Shown: positions 26,587 to 35,611, counted from the first letter of the stretch. The stretch: DNA of 64,000 nt from Variovorax sp. OAS795 (GCF_040546685.1 NZ_JBEPOH010000002.1:310001-374000), one strand, 5' to 3'. Notes: generated from the sequence alone by a model not told the origin. Numbers and translations are program-made.

Positions 26587-28173
26587 TCAGCCTCGGGCAT
26601 TTACGGACTCTCTTGCAGCCGGCCGCAGCCCCATCTTGCGCAGCATCCGATGAAAGTTGCTGCGGTCGATACCCGCCTCCCTCGCGGCATTGGCGATGTG
26701 CCCGTGGTGTCGCGCCAGCAAGTCCGCGAGCCATGCGCGCTGGAACGCCTCCGTGGCATCACGCAGCGTGCCGCCCGTGGCGGCAAGGCCTGATGGACTG
26801 GTGGCGGGTGTGGGCGACGTGGCAGGCAGGACCGGAGACACCGATTCGACATTGCCGACTGCCGCCCCATCGAGCGCCAGGTGATGCGGCTCGATCGCCG
26901 TCCAGCGCGCGCCGCGGCGCTGCTCGGTGAAGGCGCGCAGCGATGCGCGGCTGATCACATGTTCGAGCTCGCGCACATTGCCGGGCCATCCGTGCGCGAG
27001 CAGGGCGGCCTTCGAGGCCGGCGAGAGCCGCAGGTTGCGCGCGCCAAGGCGATGCTGGTTCTCTTCGAGAAAGCCGCCGGCCAGCGCCACCACGTCGCGG
27101 CCGCGCTCGCGCAGCGGTGGCACCACCAGCGGGTAGACCGACAGCCGGTGGTACAGGTCGGCGCGGAAGCGGCCCTGTGCAATGGCGGCGGGCAGGTCGC
27201 GGTTGGTGGCCGCGATCACGCGCACGTCGACCTTCAGCGTGCGGTCGCTGCCGGGCCGCTGCACCTCGCCGCTTTGCAGCACGCGCAGCAGCTTGGCCTG
27301 CACCGTGAGCGGCAGCTCGCCCACTTCGTCGAGAAAGAGCGTGCCGCCGTCGGCGATCTCGAACTTGCCGCTGCGGTCCTGCACGGCGCCGGTGAATGCG
27401 CCGCGCTTGTGACCGAACAGCTCGCTGTCGGCCAGCGTCTCGGGCAGGGCCGCGCAGTTCACCTGCACCAGCGGCTGGTCGCGCCGCTGCGACCGCGCAT
27501 GCAGGCGCTGCGCCACCAGGTCCTTGCCCACGCCGGTCTCGCCGAGCAGCAGCACCGTGAGGTCGGACACGGCCACGGTGTCGATCTCGTTGTAGAGCTG
27601 CTTCATGGCGGCGCTGCTTCCCAGCAGCTCGCGCGTGGTGCCCCGGCCCGAGCGCAGGGCCTGGGCCACGGCATGCTCGCGCATCGCGCGCGCTTCCATC
27701 TCCTGGATCGTGTGGGCGGCTTCGATGCCGGTCTCCACCAGCGAGACCATCGCATCGAGCTGCGCCGGGGTCACGGTTTCGAAAGCGCCGGGCTCCAGCG
27801 CATCGAGCGTCAACAGGCCCCAGATGGCGCCGCGCAGGCGCAGCGGCGCGCCCATGCAGTCGTGCACCGGCAGGATGCCCGGCTGCCCCGCGACCAGGCC
27901 GTCATACGGGTCGGGCAGGCCGCAGTCGTGCGCAAAGCGCAGGCCCCGCCCGCTCTCCAGCAGGCGCGCAAAGCGCGGGTGCGCCGCCACCGGAAACTGC
28001 CGCCCGAGCGTCTCGTCGCTCAGCCCGTCCACCGCCACCGGGCGCAGCACATCGGCGTCGAGCTGCAGCAGCGCGGCGGCGTCGCACCGGACGAGCCCGC
28101 GCACCGCGGCCAGGAGCGGCCGATAGCGGCTGCCGTCGCCTTCCGTGGTCTGATTGACACTGTTTGTGGTCAT
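26587..28173 (-). CDS. norR: NorR, nitric-oxide-responsive sigma-54 activator
   Basis: A 528-residue enhancer-binding protein. The GAF domain (about 15-165) keeps the iron-binding region LPDPYDGLV (D88, D91), C106 in VHDCMGAP and D124, which align with the NO-sensing ligands of E. coli NorR. The AAA+ domain has [14 protein letters not shown] (sigma-54 contact) and [11 protein letters not shown]-terminal Fis-type HTH follows ([20 protein letters not shown]). The start is the ATG at 28173; the in-frame ATG at 28188 is an alternative. It is divergent from hmp with NorR-type sites between. Confidence 0.92.
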   Translation of the reverse strand: MTTNSVNQTTEGDGSRYRPLLAAVRGLVRCDAAALLQLDADVLRPVAVDGLSDETLGRQFPVAAHPRFARLLESGRGLRFAHDCGLPDPYDGLVAGQPGILPVHDCMGAPLRLRGAIWGLLTLDALEPGAFETVTPAQLDAMVSLVETGIEAAHTIQEMEARAMREHAVAQALRSGRGTTRELLGSSAAMKQLYNEIDTVAVSDLTVLLLGETGVGKDLVAQRLHARSQRRDQPLVQVNCAALPETLADSELFGHKRGAFTGAVQDRSGKFEIADGGTLFLDEVGELPLTVQAKLLRVLQSGEVQRPGSDRTLKVDVRVIAATNRDLPAAIAQGRFRADLYHRLSVYPLVVPPLRERGRDVVALAGGFLEENQHRLGARNLRLSPASKAALLAHGWPGNVRELEHVISRASLRAFTEQRRGARWTAIEPHHLALDGAAVGNVESVSPVLPATSPTPATSPSGLAATGGTLRDATEAFQRAWLADLLARHHGHIANAAREAGIDRSNFHRMLRKMGLRPAARESVNARG

Positions 28174-28205
28174 TGCTACAACGCTCATTGTGTTGTGAAT
28201 TTGAC
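28148..28205. promoter_or_regulatory. three GT-N7-AC NorR-type sites
   Basis: Three GT-N7-AC elements at 28148-28158 (GTCTGATTGAC), 28169-28179 (GTCATTGCTAC) and 28195-28205 (GTGAATTTGAC). Each also matches five of six bases of the extended GGT-N7-ACC form. The first two lie over the norR start region. Three spaced sites upstream of a sigma-54 promoter is the arrangement known for NorR enhancers. Confidence 0.6.
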
Positions 28206-28238
28206 CACACGATAGAAAACCCCAGCATTCACGGGCAC

Positions 28239-28254
28239 TTGGCAAGCACCGGGC
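28239..28254 (+). promoter_or_regulatory. candidate sigma-54 promoter of hmp
   Basis: TTGGCAAGCACCGGGC has the invariant GG (28241-28242) and GC (28253-28254) ten bases apart, as in -24/-12 promoters, though the -12 element GGGC deviates from TTGC. It lies downstream of the NorR-type sites and about 57 nt before the hmp start. Confidence 0.45.
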
Positions 28255-28310
28255 GACTGGCACGGTTCGTGAGAGGAAAGAGCGTCCTCCACTTTCACCC
28301 CAGGTCCCCC

Positions 28311-29501
28311 ATGAACCCGCAGACCATCGCCATCGTCAAAGCCACCGTGCCCGCGCTCCAGGCGCACGGCGAGGCCATCACCAGCCACTTCTACCGGATC
28401 ATGTTCGAGAACCATCCGGAGGTGAAGGCGTTCTTCAACGAGGCGCACCAGGCCGCCGGCAGCCAGGCGCGCGCACTCGCGGGCGCGGTGCTGGCCTATG
28501 CGACCTACATCGACCGGCTCGAGGAAATTGCGGGCGCACTGCCGCGCATCATCCAGAAGCACGCCGCGCTCGGTGTGCAACCCGAGCACTATCCGGTGGT
28601 CGGCGCCTGCCTGCTGCGCGCCATCAAGGACGTGCTCGGCGATGCGGCCACCGACGAGATCATCGCGGCGTGGGGCGAGGCCTACCAGTCGCTCGCGGCA
28701 CTGCTGATTGCGGCGGAAGAAGAGGTCTACCGCACCAACGCCGCGCAGCCGGGCGGCTGGCGCGGCGAGCGCGAGTTTCGCGTGGCGCGGCGCGAAGACG
28801 AGAGCGAAGTCATCACCTCGTTCTACCTGGAGCCGACGGACGGCGGCCCGCTGCTCGCGTTCTCGCCCGGCCAGTACCTCACGCTGGTGCTGGAGATCGA
28901 CGGCGAACCGCTGCGGCGCAACTACTCGCTGTCCGACGCGCCGGGCAAGGCCTGGTACCGCATCAGCGTGAAGAAGGAAGAGGGCGGCAAGGCATCGAAC
29001 TGGCTGCACCAGGCCGCAACCGTCGGCACGCTGCTGAAGGTGCAGGCGCCTTGCGGCGACTTCGTGCTGCAGCCCACCGCCACCGGCAAAAGCGCGCGTC
29101 CGCTGGTGCTGGTGACCGGCGGCGTCGGCATCACGCCGGCCATGAGCATGCTGGAGTCGGTGGCGCACACCGGCCGGCCGGTGCACTTCATCCATGCGGC
29201 GCGGCATGGCGGCGCCCACGCGTTCCGCGCGCGCGTCGATGCGTTGGCGGCCACGCATGCCAACGTGAAGCCAATCTATGTGTACGACGCGCCGCGCGAT
29301 GCCGACCGCCCGCATGCCACCGGCTTTGTCACCCGCGAGCTGCTCGCGCAACAGCTGCCTGCGGACCGCGACGTCGATCTCTACTTTCTCGGCCCCAAGC
29401 CTTTCATGAAGTCCGTGTATGCCAACGGCCTGGCGCTCGGCGTGCCCAAGCAGCAGCTGCGCTACGAGTTCTTCGGCCCGCTCGAAGCGCTGGAGGCCTG
29501 A
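28311..29501 (+). CDS. hmp: flavohemoglobin, nitric oxide dioxygenase
   Basis: A 396-residue fusion of a globin and an FAD/NAD(P)H reductase. Globin part: B10 Tyr28 (SHFYRIMFENHPE), E7-region Gln52 and proximal His84 (IIQKHAALGV). Reductase part: FAD motif RNYSLSDAPG and NAD motif GGVGITPAMSM. It oxidises NO to nitrate with O2 and NAD(P)H in the cytoplasm. The ATG at 28311 opens the conserved MNPQTIAIVKATVPAL. Control by NorR is inferred from the divergent norR gene and sites. Confidence 0.95.
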   Translation: MNPQTIAIVKATVPALQAHGEAITSHFYRIMFENHPEVKAFFNEAHQAAGSQARALAGAVLAYATYIDRLEEIAGALPRIIQKHAALGVQPEHYPVVGACLLRAIKDVLGDAATDEIIAAWGEAYQSLAALLIAAEEEVYRTNAAQPGGWRGEREFRVARREDESEVITSFYLEPTDGGPLLAFSPGQYLTLVLEIDGEPLRRNYSLSDAPGKAWYRISVKKEEGGKASNWLHQAATVGTLLKVQAPCGDFVLQPTATGKSARPLVLVTGGVGITPAMSMLESVAHTGRPVHFIHAARHGGAHAFRARVDALAATHANVKPIYVYDAPRDADRPHATGFVTRELLAQQLPADRDVDLYFLGPKPFMKSVYANGLALGVPKQQLRYEFFGPLEALEA

Positions 29502-29569
29502 TCGCATCGGCAGGGTATTGCTTCGCGTGCCGGGCATCCGCATGATGGCCGGCACACCAGGAGACCGCC

Positions 29570-29857
29570 ATGACTGCCTACCTCATCGCGCAGACCGAGA
29601 TCCACGACCACGAGACCTATGACAAGTACAAGGCGCAGGTCTTGCCCGTCATCCAGAAATTCGGCGGTCGGTTCGTGGTGCGCGGCGGCGCGCTCGAAGT
29701 GCTCGAAGGCGACTGGAAGCCCAGCCGCATGGTGCTGATCGAGTTTCCGTCGATGCAGCACATCCGCGACTGGTTCGCCTCGCCCGAGTACGCGCCGCTG
29801 CTGGCGCTGCGGCAACCCGCCGCAGTCGACTACCTGGTCGCCGTCGAAGGCTGCTGA
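29570..29857 (+). CDS. DUF1330 family protein
   Basis: A 95-residue DUF1330 protein with a dimeric alpha-beta barrel fold: MTAYLIAQTEIHDHETYDKY, FGGRFVVRGGALEVLEGDW, RMVLIEFPSMQHIRDWF and SPEYAPLLALR. These are small cytoplasmic proteins without a settled function. The RBS CAGGAGA is upstream. It lies 68 nt downstream of hmp on the same strand and may be co-transcribed. Confidence 0.9.
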   Translation: MTAYLIAQTEIHDHETYDKYKAQVLPVIQKFGGRFVVRGGALEVLEGDWKPSRMVLIEFPSMQHIRDWFASPEYAPLLALRQPAAVDYLVAVEGC

Positions 29858-30268
29858 CACATCCTCCGAATGCAGCGCGATGCGACGGTGCGCGAGGCCG
29901 GATGCGCACTGCTGACGGTCGAAGTGTGGCCGTCGTTAATGATGAATTTCGAGTTGTGTTGGCATGCGCCCCATCGCTTGAAAACATTTACATCTCTCTA
30001 TGCCTTAAGTTCAATTGTGGACGCCGCGCGCCGGGAGTACGCTGCCCTCCGGCTTTCGGTGAGGAGCGCCCGCACATGCGACGCTTCTCCCACGGCACGA
30101 GGCCTTCAATAAAGGTCGATCTGGATTTCTACCGCACGGTAGAAAGCGGGATGGCATGGCGGAGATCGCAGCTCCGCTTGCATGACAGGAGTCTTCGAGG
30201 CGCCGCACGCGCGCAGCCGCGGTGGTGCCGCATTCAGGTTTTTCACTGTCCAACCCCAAGGAGTCGCC
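29858..30268. other. intergenic region with AT-rich segment and palindrome
   Basis: This 411-nt stretch has no convincing gene on either strand. The part 29930-30015 is AT-richer than its surroundings. A TetR-type palindrome lies at 30126-30145 and is listed separately. The last bases (CAAGGAGTCGCC) are the RBS of the following gene. Confidence 0.5.
30126..30145. promoter_or_regulatory. perfect TetR-type palindrome
   Basis: TTTCTACCG-CA-CGGTAGAAA: two perfect 9-bp arms around a 2-bp centre. The CTACCG..CGGTAG form is typical of TetR-family operators. It lies 124 nt before the small lipoprotein-like gene at 30269. No TetR gene is present in the neighbourhood. Confidence 0.6.
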
Positions 30269-30532
30269 ATGGACTTCAACCGGACATTCCAAGCAGCAGC
30301 GCTCGCGGCACTCGGCCTTGCCGCGGTGGCCTGCCAGCAGGGACGCCAACCCCTCGAGCTTGCGCAGGCCGTGACCACCCAGATGGAAGCCGAGGCCGCC
30401 CCCGAAGACGCGCGCGCCGCGGACGCAACACCCGGCGGCATGGGGCTCCTCACCTACATCGGCGACATCTTCGCGGAACAGCAAAGGGTGCTCGCCGGCA
30501 AGCCGCCGGACGCGGTTTCGCCGAGCTTCTGA
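30269..30532 (+). CDS. small exported/lipoprotein-like protein, hypothetical
   Basis: An 87-residue protein starting MDFNRTFQAAALAALG; the signal region ends in a Cys (LAAVACQQ) that could be a lipidation site. The mature part is short, acidic in the middle (EAEAAPEDARAAD) and without a known motif. The start ATG at 30269 has the strong RBS AAGGAG, which favours it over an upstream in-frame codon. Confidence 0.6.
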   Translation: MDFNRTFQAAALAALGLAAVACQQGRQPLELAQAVTTQMEAEAAPEDARAADATPGGMGLLTYIGDIFAEQQRVLAGKPPDAVSPSF

Positions 30533-30696
30533 AGCAGGCCGCGCGCGCTCGCGCGCACAAGTCCGTGCTGTTCATCACGGACCTTGGAAAAAGAAAACGG
30601 CACATCGCTGCCGGCGCCGCGCCGGGCCCTAGAGTCGCGCCTGTTCGCGCCCGCTAAAAACCAGGCGGCGCGCTTGATTCCAAGGGAGACGGAAAG

Positions 30697-31002
30697 ATGA
30701 ACAGGTACCTCTACCTCTATTCGGGTGGCAACCCCGCGCAAGGCGAAGAAGCCTCGAAGGCCGTGATGGCGGCGTGGATGGCCTACTTCGGCAAGCTCGG
30801 CCACGCAATGGTCGACGGCGGCGCGCCGCTCGCGCCCGGCGCCCAGCTGCTCGGCAAAGCCGAGTCGAGCAAGGTCACCGGCTATTCGGTCGTGCAGGCC
30901 CGGAGCTTGGCCCAGGCCGTGGCATTGACCGACGGCCATCCGCACCTTGCGAACGGCGGCGGTATCGAGGTCTTCGAATTTCTCGACATGCCCCGGCCCT
31001 GA
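30697..31002 (+). CDS. YCII-related protein
   Basis: A 101-residue YCII-type dimeric alpha-beta barrel protein: MNRYLYLYSGGNPA, a central helix WMAYFGKLGHAMVDGGAPL, and C-terminal ARSLAQAVALTDGHPHL and GGIEVFEFLDM. The pattern matches the PhnB/YCII-type small proteins found beside many unrelated genes in this group. RBS AAGGGAGACGG. Function unknown. Confidence 0.85.
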   Translation: MNRYLYLYSGGNPAQGEEASKAVMAAWMAYFGKLGHAMVDGGAPLAPGAQLLGKAESSKVTGYSVVQARSLAQAVALTDGHPHLANGGGIEVFEFLDMPRP

Positions 31003-31016
31003 CAGCAGGGGCCTTC

Positions 31017-31643
31017 ATGAACCGATACTCAGTCGTCGCCGTCGCGGCGTTCCTGCTTGCCGGCTGCAGTGGCAGCAGGGACGCGAACAAGTCCAACTTC
31101 CAGGCCGCCATCCAGGCCTACCTCGACACCACGCCCGGCGCGTGCGTTCCGCTGCCCGACAAGGAGATGCCGTTCAAGGTCGAGCAGGCCGATGGATTCG
31201 GCAAGGACCAAAGGCTGAGGGCCGACGCGCTGGTCGAAGCCGGCCTGCTCACGCGCAAAGGTGCGGAGGTGCCGCAGTTCCCGGGATCGAACCGGCTGAT
31301 CCCCGGCTTCGAATACGCGCTCACCGAGGCGGGCCGAAAACAACTCGTCAAGGGAGCGGGAGCCAATCTCGCGAACTGGGACGGTTTTTGTGCCGGCAAA
31401 TACAAGGTGGTGTCCATCGCCAACTTCACCGATCCCGCCACCCTGTTCGGCACCCAGGTCTCGCAGGTGAACTACCGCTACAAGATCGACGCCCCGGCGA
31501 AGTGGGCCGCATTGCCAGCCGTCCAGGCTGTGTTCCCCAAGCTCGCGCGCGACCTGAAGGACGACGCTGCCGACAAGGCGGTGCTGGTGCTGACCAACGA
31601 CGGATGGATGCACGAGCGGCTGTTCAAGGCGGCGAGCCATTGA
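31017..31643 (+). CDS. lipoprotein, hypothetical
   Basis: A 208-residue protein with a lipobox (FLLAGCSG, Cys at about residue 16). The mature part begins SNFQAAIQAYLDTTPGACVP and ends in a beta-rich region with VSQVNYRYKIDAPAKWA and AVLVLTNDGWMHERLF. It is like the exported hypothetical lipoproteins of Burkholderiales. The gap to the YCII gene is 14 nt, so they are probably co-transcribed. Confidence 0.72.
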   Translation: MNRYSVVAVAAFLLAGCSGSRDANKSNFQAAIQAYLDTTPGACVPLPDKEMPFKVEQADGFGKDQRLRADALVEAGLLTRKGAEVPQFPGSNRLIPGFEYALTEAGRKQLVKGAGANLANWDGFCAGKYKVVSIANFTDPATLFGTQVSQVNYRYKIDAPAKWAALPAVQAVFPKLARDLKDDAADKAVLVLTNDGWMHERLFKAASH

Positions 31644-31667
31644 CGCTTGCCAGCGGCAAGTGGTGGC

Positions 31668-32744
31668 CTAGTCGCGCACCAGCCCCGTCTCGCTATAGAG
31701 CGGCGAATCCATAGGCGGCAACCCCAGCGGCGGTGTGTTGCGCCTCACACCGCCCGGGGTGAATCCGAACCAGCGCTTGAAGCTCCTGCCGAAGTTGCTC
31801 GGATTCGAGAAGCCCATCCTTGCGGCGACCGAATCGATGGAGTCGGGGGTGTTCTGCAGCAACCAGATCGACATGCTCTTGCGCGCGTCGTCGAGCAGCT
31901 CCTGGTAGGTGGTGCCCTCGCACTTGAGCTTGCGAATGAGGGTTCGCGCCGAAACCATGCGCGCTGCGGCAACTTCTTCGAGCGTGGGGTAGCGGCCCGG
32001 CCAGCTGCGCAGCATGACCTTGATTTGCCGCGTGAGCATGCCCTGGCTGCGCTGGACCATGGCCTCCTCGCAGGCGCGTTCGGCGCGCGCAAAGGCTGCT
32101 TCATTGGCCATGAGGCAAGCGGTATCGAGCAGGGGGTGGGGGATGCCGATCTGCAGCTCGCGGCTGCTGAAAAATACCTCGTCCACGCCCAGCGACCGGT
32201 AGCGGCTTTCCCACGCGGGCTTGGGAAACGGAAACGATACCCAAAGCCCGAGCAACGGCTTGAACGTCAGTTCGCGCAACAGGTTGACAAGGCTCATGGC
32301 GGCCGATTCGAAGAGGAACACCCCGGCGCTGCCAAGCGGATGAAGCTCCGAGACACTGAGCACGCCGCACGCTTCGGTGCTTTCGAAGCTGAAGTGAAAA
32401 GAGCCTGTCCTGAGCTTGCCGAAGCGATGCAGCACAAGCAGCGCGTGGCGCACGTTGCTGCTGCACATGAGGGCCTGGCCGAGCCATCCGTAGGTATTGG
32501 ACGCTTCCAGCCCGCCCAGCTCCAGTCCGAGTGCCGGATTGCCGGTGAGGCGCAGCGCGCGTTCGATCAGGGTACGAATCTCGCTGTAAGACAGCAGTTC
32601 GGAGCTGCTCGACACCTTGGCGGCAAGGGCTTCCTCACCGGCGAACAGGTGCGCCGCGCGGAAGCCCTTGCTCTCCATCAACGAGATCAGGAGCCGCGCA
32701 TAGGCAGGATGGGTAGAGCGCAGGCTCCACGGGGCACACGGCAT
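31668..32744 (-). CDS. AraC-family regulator of the autotransporter locus
   Basis: A 358-residue OruR-like AraC protein. N-terminal effector-binding domain, C-terminal HTH: YPTLEEVAAARMVSARTLIR and DSVAARMGFSNPSNFGRSFK followed by RWFGFTPGGVRR. The start is the ATG at 32744 (MPCAPWSLR) with AAGGAC close by; an in-frame extension upstream is less likely. Its promoter region shares a 22-bp element with the autotransporter promoter region, implying joint control. Confidence 0.86.
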   Translation of the reverse strand: MPCAPWSLRSTHPAYARLLISLMESKGFRAAHLFAGEEALAAKVSSSSELLSYSEIRTLIERALRLTGNPALGLELGGLEASNTYGWLGQALMCSSNVRHALLVLHRFGKLRTGSFHFSFESTEACGVLSVSELHPLGSAGVFLFESAAMSLVNLLRELTFKPLLGLWVSFPFPKPAWESRYRSLGVDEVFFSSRELQIGIPHPLLDTACLMANEAAFARAERACEEAMVQRSQGMLTRQIKVMLRSWPGRYPTLEEVAAARMVSARTLIRKLKCEGTTYQELLDDARKSMSIWLLQNTPDSIDSVAARMGFSNPSNFGRSFKRWFGFTPGGVRRNTPPLGLPPMDSPLYSETGLVRD

Positions 32745-32839
32745 GTCCTTGTCTTTCCCTTTGTGGCTTTCGTTCGCAGAACAAGCCGTTCGCAGAAGCA
32801 CGAAGGGAAGGACTTTAGGAATGCCTTTGCACAACGCCT

Positions 32840-32861
32840 AGTCGTTTGACAATGCATGACA
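32840..32861 (-). promoter_or_regulatory. 22-bp shared regulatory element, copy 1 (AraC gene)
   Basis: On the reverse strand this reads TGTCATGCATTGTCAAACGA followed by CT, about 96-117 nt before the AraC start. It is identical to 36426-36447 upstream of the autotransporter, in the same orientation relative to the gene. Inside, TGTCA is repeated directly with a 10-bp period (TGTCA-TGCAT-TGTCA), suiting a tandem-binding regulator. Confidence 0.7.
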
Positions 32862-32914
32862 AATACGAAGGCAGTTGCTGACATTCGGGCATGCCTGCCG
32901 TGATAAATGCACAC

Positions 32915-34558
32915 CTAGCAGGCAGGCAGCGTGATCGAAAAAGTGGCGCCGCCGCCTTCTGCGCTCTCCACGCACACATGCCCGCCGTGGCGCTCGGCCA
33001 CCGCCGCGACAAAAGCCAGGCCCAGCCCCATGCCGTCAGCCTGGCTCGCGCCCGATTTGCCCAGCCGCTTGAACTTCTCGAAGATCAGCCCGGCCTGGCC
33101 GTCGGGGATGCCGGGGCCCTGGTCCCGCACCGATATCCGGTAGGCATCGCCCAGCGATTCGCAAGCAACGTGAATGGCCGTCTGGCGCGGACTGAACTTC
33201 ACCGCGTTGTCGATGAGATTGGACACGGCGCGGATCAGCAGTGCACGGTCGATCGCAAGCACGCAGGGCTCGCGGGGCAGTTCGACATGCAGGGCCATCT
33301 GCCGGGCCTTGGCCTTGGCCCACAGTTGGTCGACGGCCTCGTCGACCACGTCCCGCAGGTCGAAAGGCTCGAGTTCGTCGCTGCGCGACTCCGCCCGGGC
33401 CATCGACAGGAAGTCTTCGGCCAGCTTGAGCGAATGTTGCGCGAGCAGCTCGATGCGCGGCAACAGCTCCGATGCCTCGGGCGCGTCTTTCACTCCGGAG
33501 CGCTGGAGCTCGATCATGGCAAGTATCGAAGACTGCGGCGCCCGGATGTCGTGCGAGATGAAGGCAAGCGCCTCCTCGCGCTTGCGTTGCACCTCGCGCA
33601 CGGAACCAATGTCCACAATGGAAAAGGTCCACCCGGCAAATCCGCCGTGGGGCGCAAACCTCGGGCAGCCTTTCACGAGCAGGTCGCAGCCCGAGTCCAG
33701 CGCGGTTTCCAGCTCGAAGCGGCCGCGCTGCGCATGCTCGCCTTCCAGCGGCGGCAGGGCCAGCGTGGCGCCTCGCGCACTTAGGAACTCCCGCAGCAGC
33801 GGCTCGAAGCGGCGGCCGTTCATCTCGTCGGCATCGGCCAGGCCGAACCTGCTCGCTGCGGCGCGGTTGGCTTGCGTGACGTTGCCGCGCGCGTCGGTGA
33901 CCACCACCGCGTCCGGCAGGCTCTGCAGATTCGTGTCGAGCACCTCGTACAGCGAACGCAGGTTCTCCGCGGCCATCGAGAGCGACAGCATCCGCGCATC
34001 GGCCGAATTCTCGGTGCGCCACGGTGCCAGGGCGCGTGGCAGCGCTTGCGGGTCTGCCGCCATGCGTGCGAACTCGTCGCCCAGGTGGCGCAACCGGGCT
34101 TCTTGCCGGTACAGGATCCACCAGGGGTAGCACAGCGCAAGCCCCGCCAGCGCGGCCACCGGCCCCATCCGCAAGCCGAAGCCGAGCTGGAGCGCCGCGG
34201 CGGCAGCAAGCACCAGCGCCATGGCCCCCAGCACCACCACCAGCGACCTGACGCGCCGGCCCCACAAGAGCAGCGCACAAAGGCCGGCGGCCGTGGCCAG
34301 CGCATTGAAGAAGGCGTTCTGCAGCGGCGTGGCGTTGGCCGGCGGCGCGCTGGAAGGCGCACGCACCGCCAGCAAGGCCACGCAGTCGTTGAAGAGCCCA
34401 TCGAAGGCGCCGAGGCCATTCTGGTAGCCGAGCGCGCCAACCAGAATCTCCAGCAGCAGGGCGCCCGCAACGCTGGCCCGCATTGCGCGGCCCCTTGCCC
34501 CGGCCGCAAACAACGCGCGGCACTCGGCCCATGCGCGCGCAGCAAGCCTGATGGTCAT
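32915..34558 (-). CDS. membrane sensor histidine kinase
   Basis: A 547-residue kinase. There are membrane helices at about 30-45 and 85-150, a PAS domain (about 205-320: LQSLPDAVVVTDARGNVTQA), the H-box H336 (AFISHDIRAPQSSIL), N-box (NLIDNAVKF), and G-boxes DQGPGIP and GMGLGLAFV. The first 80 residues look like a shortened CHASE2-type sensor. The start is the ATG at 34558, 44 nt after the response regulator gene, so the pair is one operon. The inferred partner is that OmpR-type regulator. Confidence 0.9.
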   Translation of the reverse strand: MTIRLAARAWAECRALFAAGARGRAMRASVAGALLLEILVGALGYQNGLGAFDGLFNDCVALLAVRAPSSAPPANATPLQNAFFNALATAAGLCALLLWGRRVRSLVVVLGAMALVLAAAAALQLGFGLRMGPVAALAGLALCYPWWILYRQEARLRHLGDEFARMAADPQALPRALAPWRTENSADARMLSLSMAAENLRSLYEVLDTNLQSLPDAVVVTDARGNVTQANRAAASRFGLADADEMNGRRFEPLLREFLSARGATLALPPLEGEHAQRGRFELETALDSGCDLLVKGCPRFAPHGGFAGWTFSIVDIGSVREVQRKREEALAFISHDIRAPQSSILAMIELQRSGVKDAPEASELLPRIELLAQHSLKLAEDFLSMARAESRSDELEPFDLRDVVDEAVDQLWAKAKARQMALHVELPREPCVLAIDRALLIRAVSNLIDNAVKFSPRQTAIHVACESLGDAYRISVRDQGPGIPDGQAGLIFEKFKRLGKSGASQADGMGLGLAFVAAVAERHGGHVCVESAEGGGATFSITLPAC

Positions 34559-34602
34559 TCCGATCGCCCCCGCGGTATGCGATCCCGGGCGCCAGGCGGC
34601 AC

Positions 34603-35334
34603 TCAGGCGATCGCCGGTTCCTGGGAATGCGCTTCGGGCGGGGTGGCCCTGGTGGTCGACTCCAGCCGATAGCCCATGCTGTAGACGGACATCAGCCGGT
34701 AGCCGTTTTCCGGCCGCAGGTTGAGCTTGTTGCGCACCTGCGAGATGTGGGTGTCGAGGGTGCGAGAGTTCACCCCCGCGCCGGTGTTCCACACTAGGTC
34801 GATCATGTGCTGGCGCGAAAGCAGCCGGCCTTCGTTCGAAAGCAGCAGGTGCGCCAGATGAAACTCCTTGAGCGTCAGGTCGACCGGCCGGCCGTTCACC
34901 AGCACGCTGCGCAGGCACAGGTCGAACTCGTACGCACCGAACACTGCCTTGCCCTCCTTGCGCGCGCACGGATAGGCGCGCCGCAGCAGCGCATGGATGC
35001 GGCAGAGCATCGAGGGAATGGTGTAGGGCTTGGACATGTAGTCGTCGGCGCCGGCATCCATCACCTGGATCATGTCGCGCTCGTCGGCGCGGTTGGTCAC
35101 AAAGAGCACCGGCACGCGGTTCTCCTCGTGGCTGCGAACCCAGTGGAGGACTTCGAGGCCCGACAGGTCGGGCACGCTCCAGTCGAGCACCAGCATGTCG
35201 AAGCTTTCGCGCCGCAGGATCCGCAGGAACTCGCGTCCGCTGTCGTAGGCCTGGCAGTCGTGCCCCATGGCCCTGATCACCGAGCGCATCAGGTCGGCTT
35301 GGGCGGGGTCGTCTTCGAGCAACGCAATTCTCAT
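34603..35334 (-). CDS. OmpR-family response regulator
   Basis: A 243-residue response regulator. Intact receiver: acidic pocket E7-D8-D9 (LLEDDP), phosphoacceptor D51 (MLVLDWSVPD) and the Lys in DDYMSKPYTI. C-terminal winged HTH: LTLKEFHLAHLLLSNEGRLL and SRTLDTHISQVRNKLNL, OmpR/PhoB class. The start ATG at 35334 (MRIALLEDD) has AGGAGGCGAA upstream. It heads the operon with the histidine kinase and is divergent from a second OmpR-type regulator. Confidence 0.92.
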   Translation of the reverse strand: MRIALLEDDPAQADLMRSVIRAMGHDCQAYDSGREFLRILRRESFDMLVLDWSVPDLSGLEVLHWVRSHEENRVPVLFVTNRADERDMIQVMDAGADDYMSKPYTIPSMLCRIHALLRRAYPCARKEGKAVFGAYEFDLCLRSVLVNGRPVDLTLKEFHLAHLLLSNEGRLLSRQHMIDLVWNTGAGVNSRTLDTHISQVRNKLNLRPENGYRLMSVYSMGYRLESTTRATPPEAHSQEPAIA

Positions 35335-35445
35335 TTCGCCTCCTCTTTCATCGGGGTCTGCCACTTGTCTGATCAGCGGAACACAGGCCCCGTCAATGGC
35401 GGCTGTAGTCTCATTTTCTCCCCCGTCCCAGTCCAGTTCATATTA

Positions 35446-35455
35446 TGACAATGCA
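35446..35455 (-). promoter_or_regulatory. core of the shared element, copy 3
   Basis: The reverse strand reads TGCATTGTCA, identical to the centre of the 22-bp elements at 32840-32861 and 36426-36447. It lies 112-121 nt before the response-regulator/kinase operon, a distance similar to that in front of the AraC gene. Confidence 0.5.
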
Positions 35456-35465
35456 GACTCAAATA

Positions 35466-35487
35466 GTGACAAAGTTGTGAACAAAGT
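35466..35487 (+). promoter_or_regulatory. 11-bp tandem repeat, candidate OmpR-type site
   Basis: GTGACAAAGTT is followed directly by GTGAACAAAGT, an 11-bp direct repeat. OmpR/PhoB-class regulators bind such tandem half-sites one helical turn apart. It lies between the two divergent response-regulator genes, and the same motif recurs upstream of the autotransporter. Confidence 0.6.
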
Positions 35488-35611
35488 CTCTGGACGGATG
35501 GAAACTAGAACCATTGTCTACGTCCGGATTGCAATACATCGTCAGATTGATGGCGACGAGAACTTTATGTTTCTAGACTGACCGCCCCTTCATTGCGCAA
35601 CCCACACCCCC

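Noticed and set aside
34559..34969. Upstream in-frame extension of the histidine kinase
   Set aside because: It lies inside the response-regulator gene in another frame of the same strand, with no RBS and a low-complexity product; the kinase start at 34558 is preferred.
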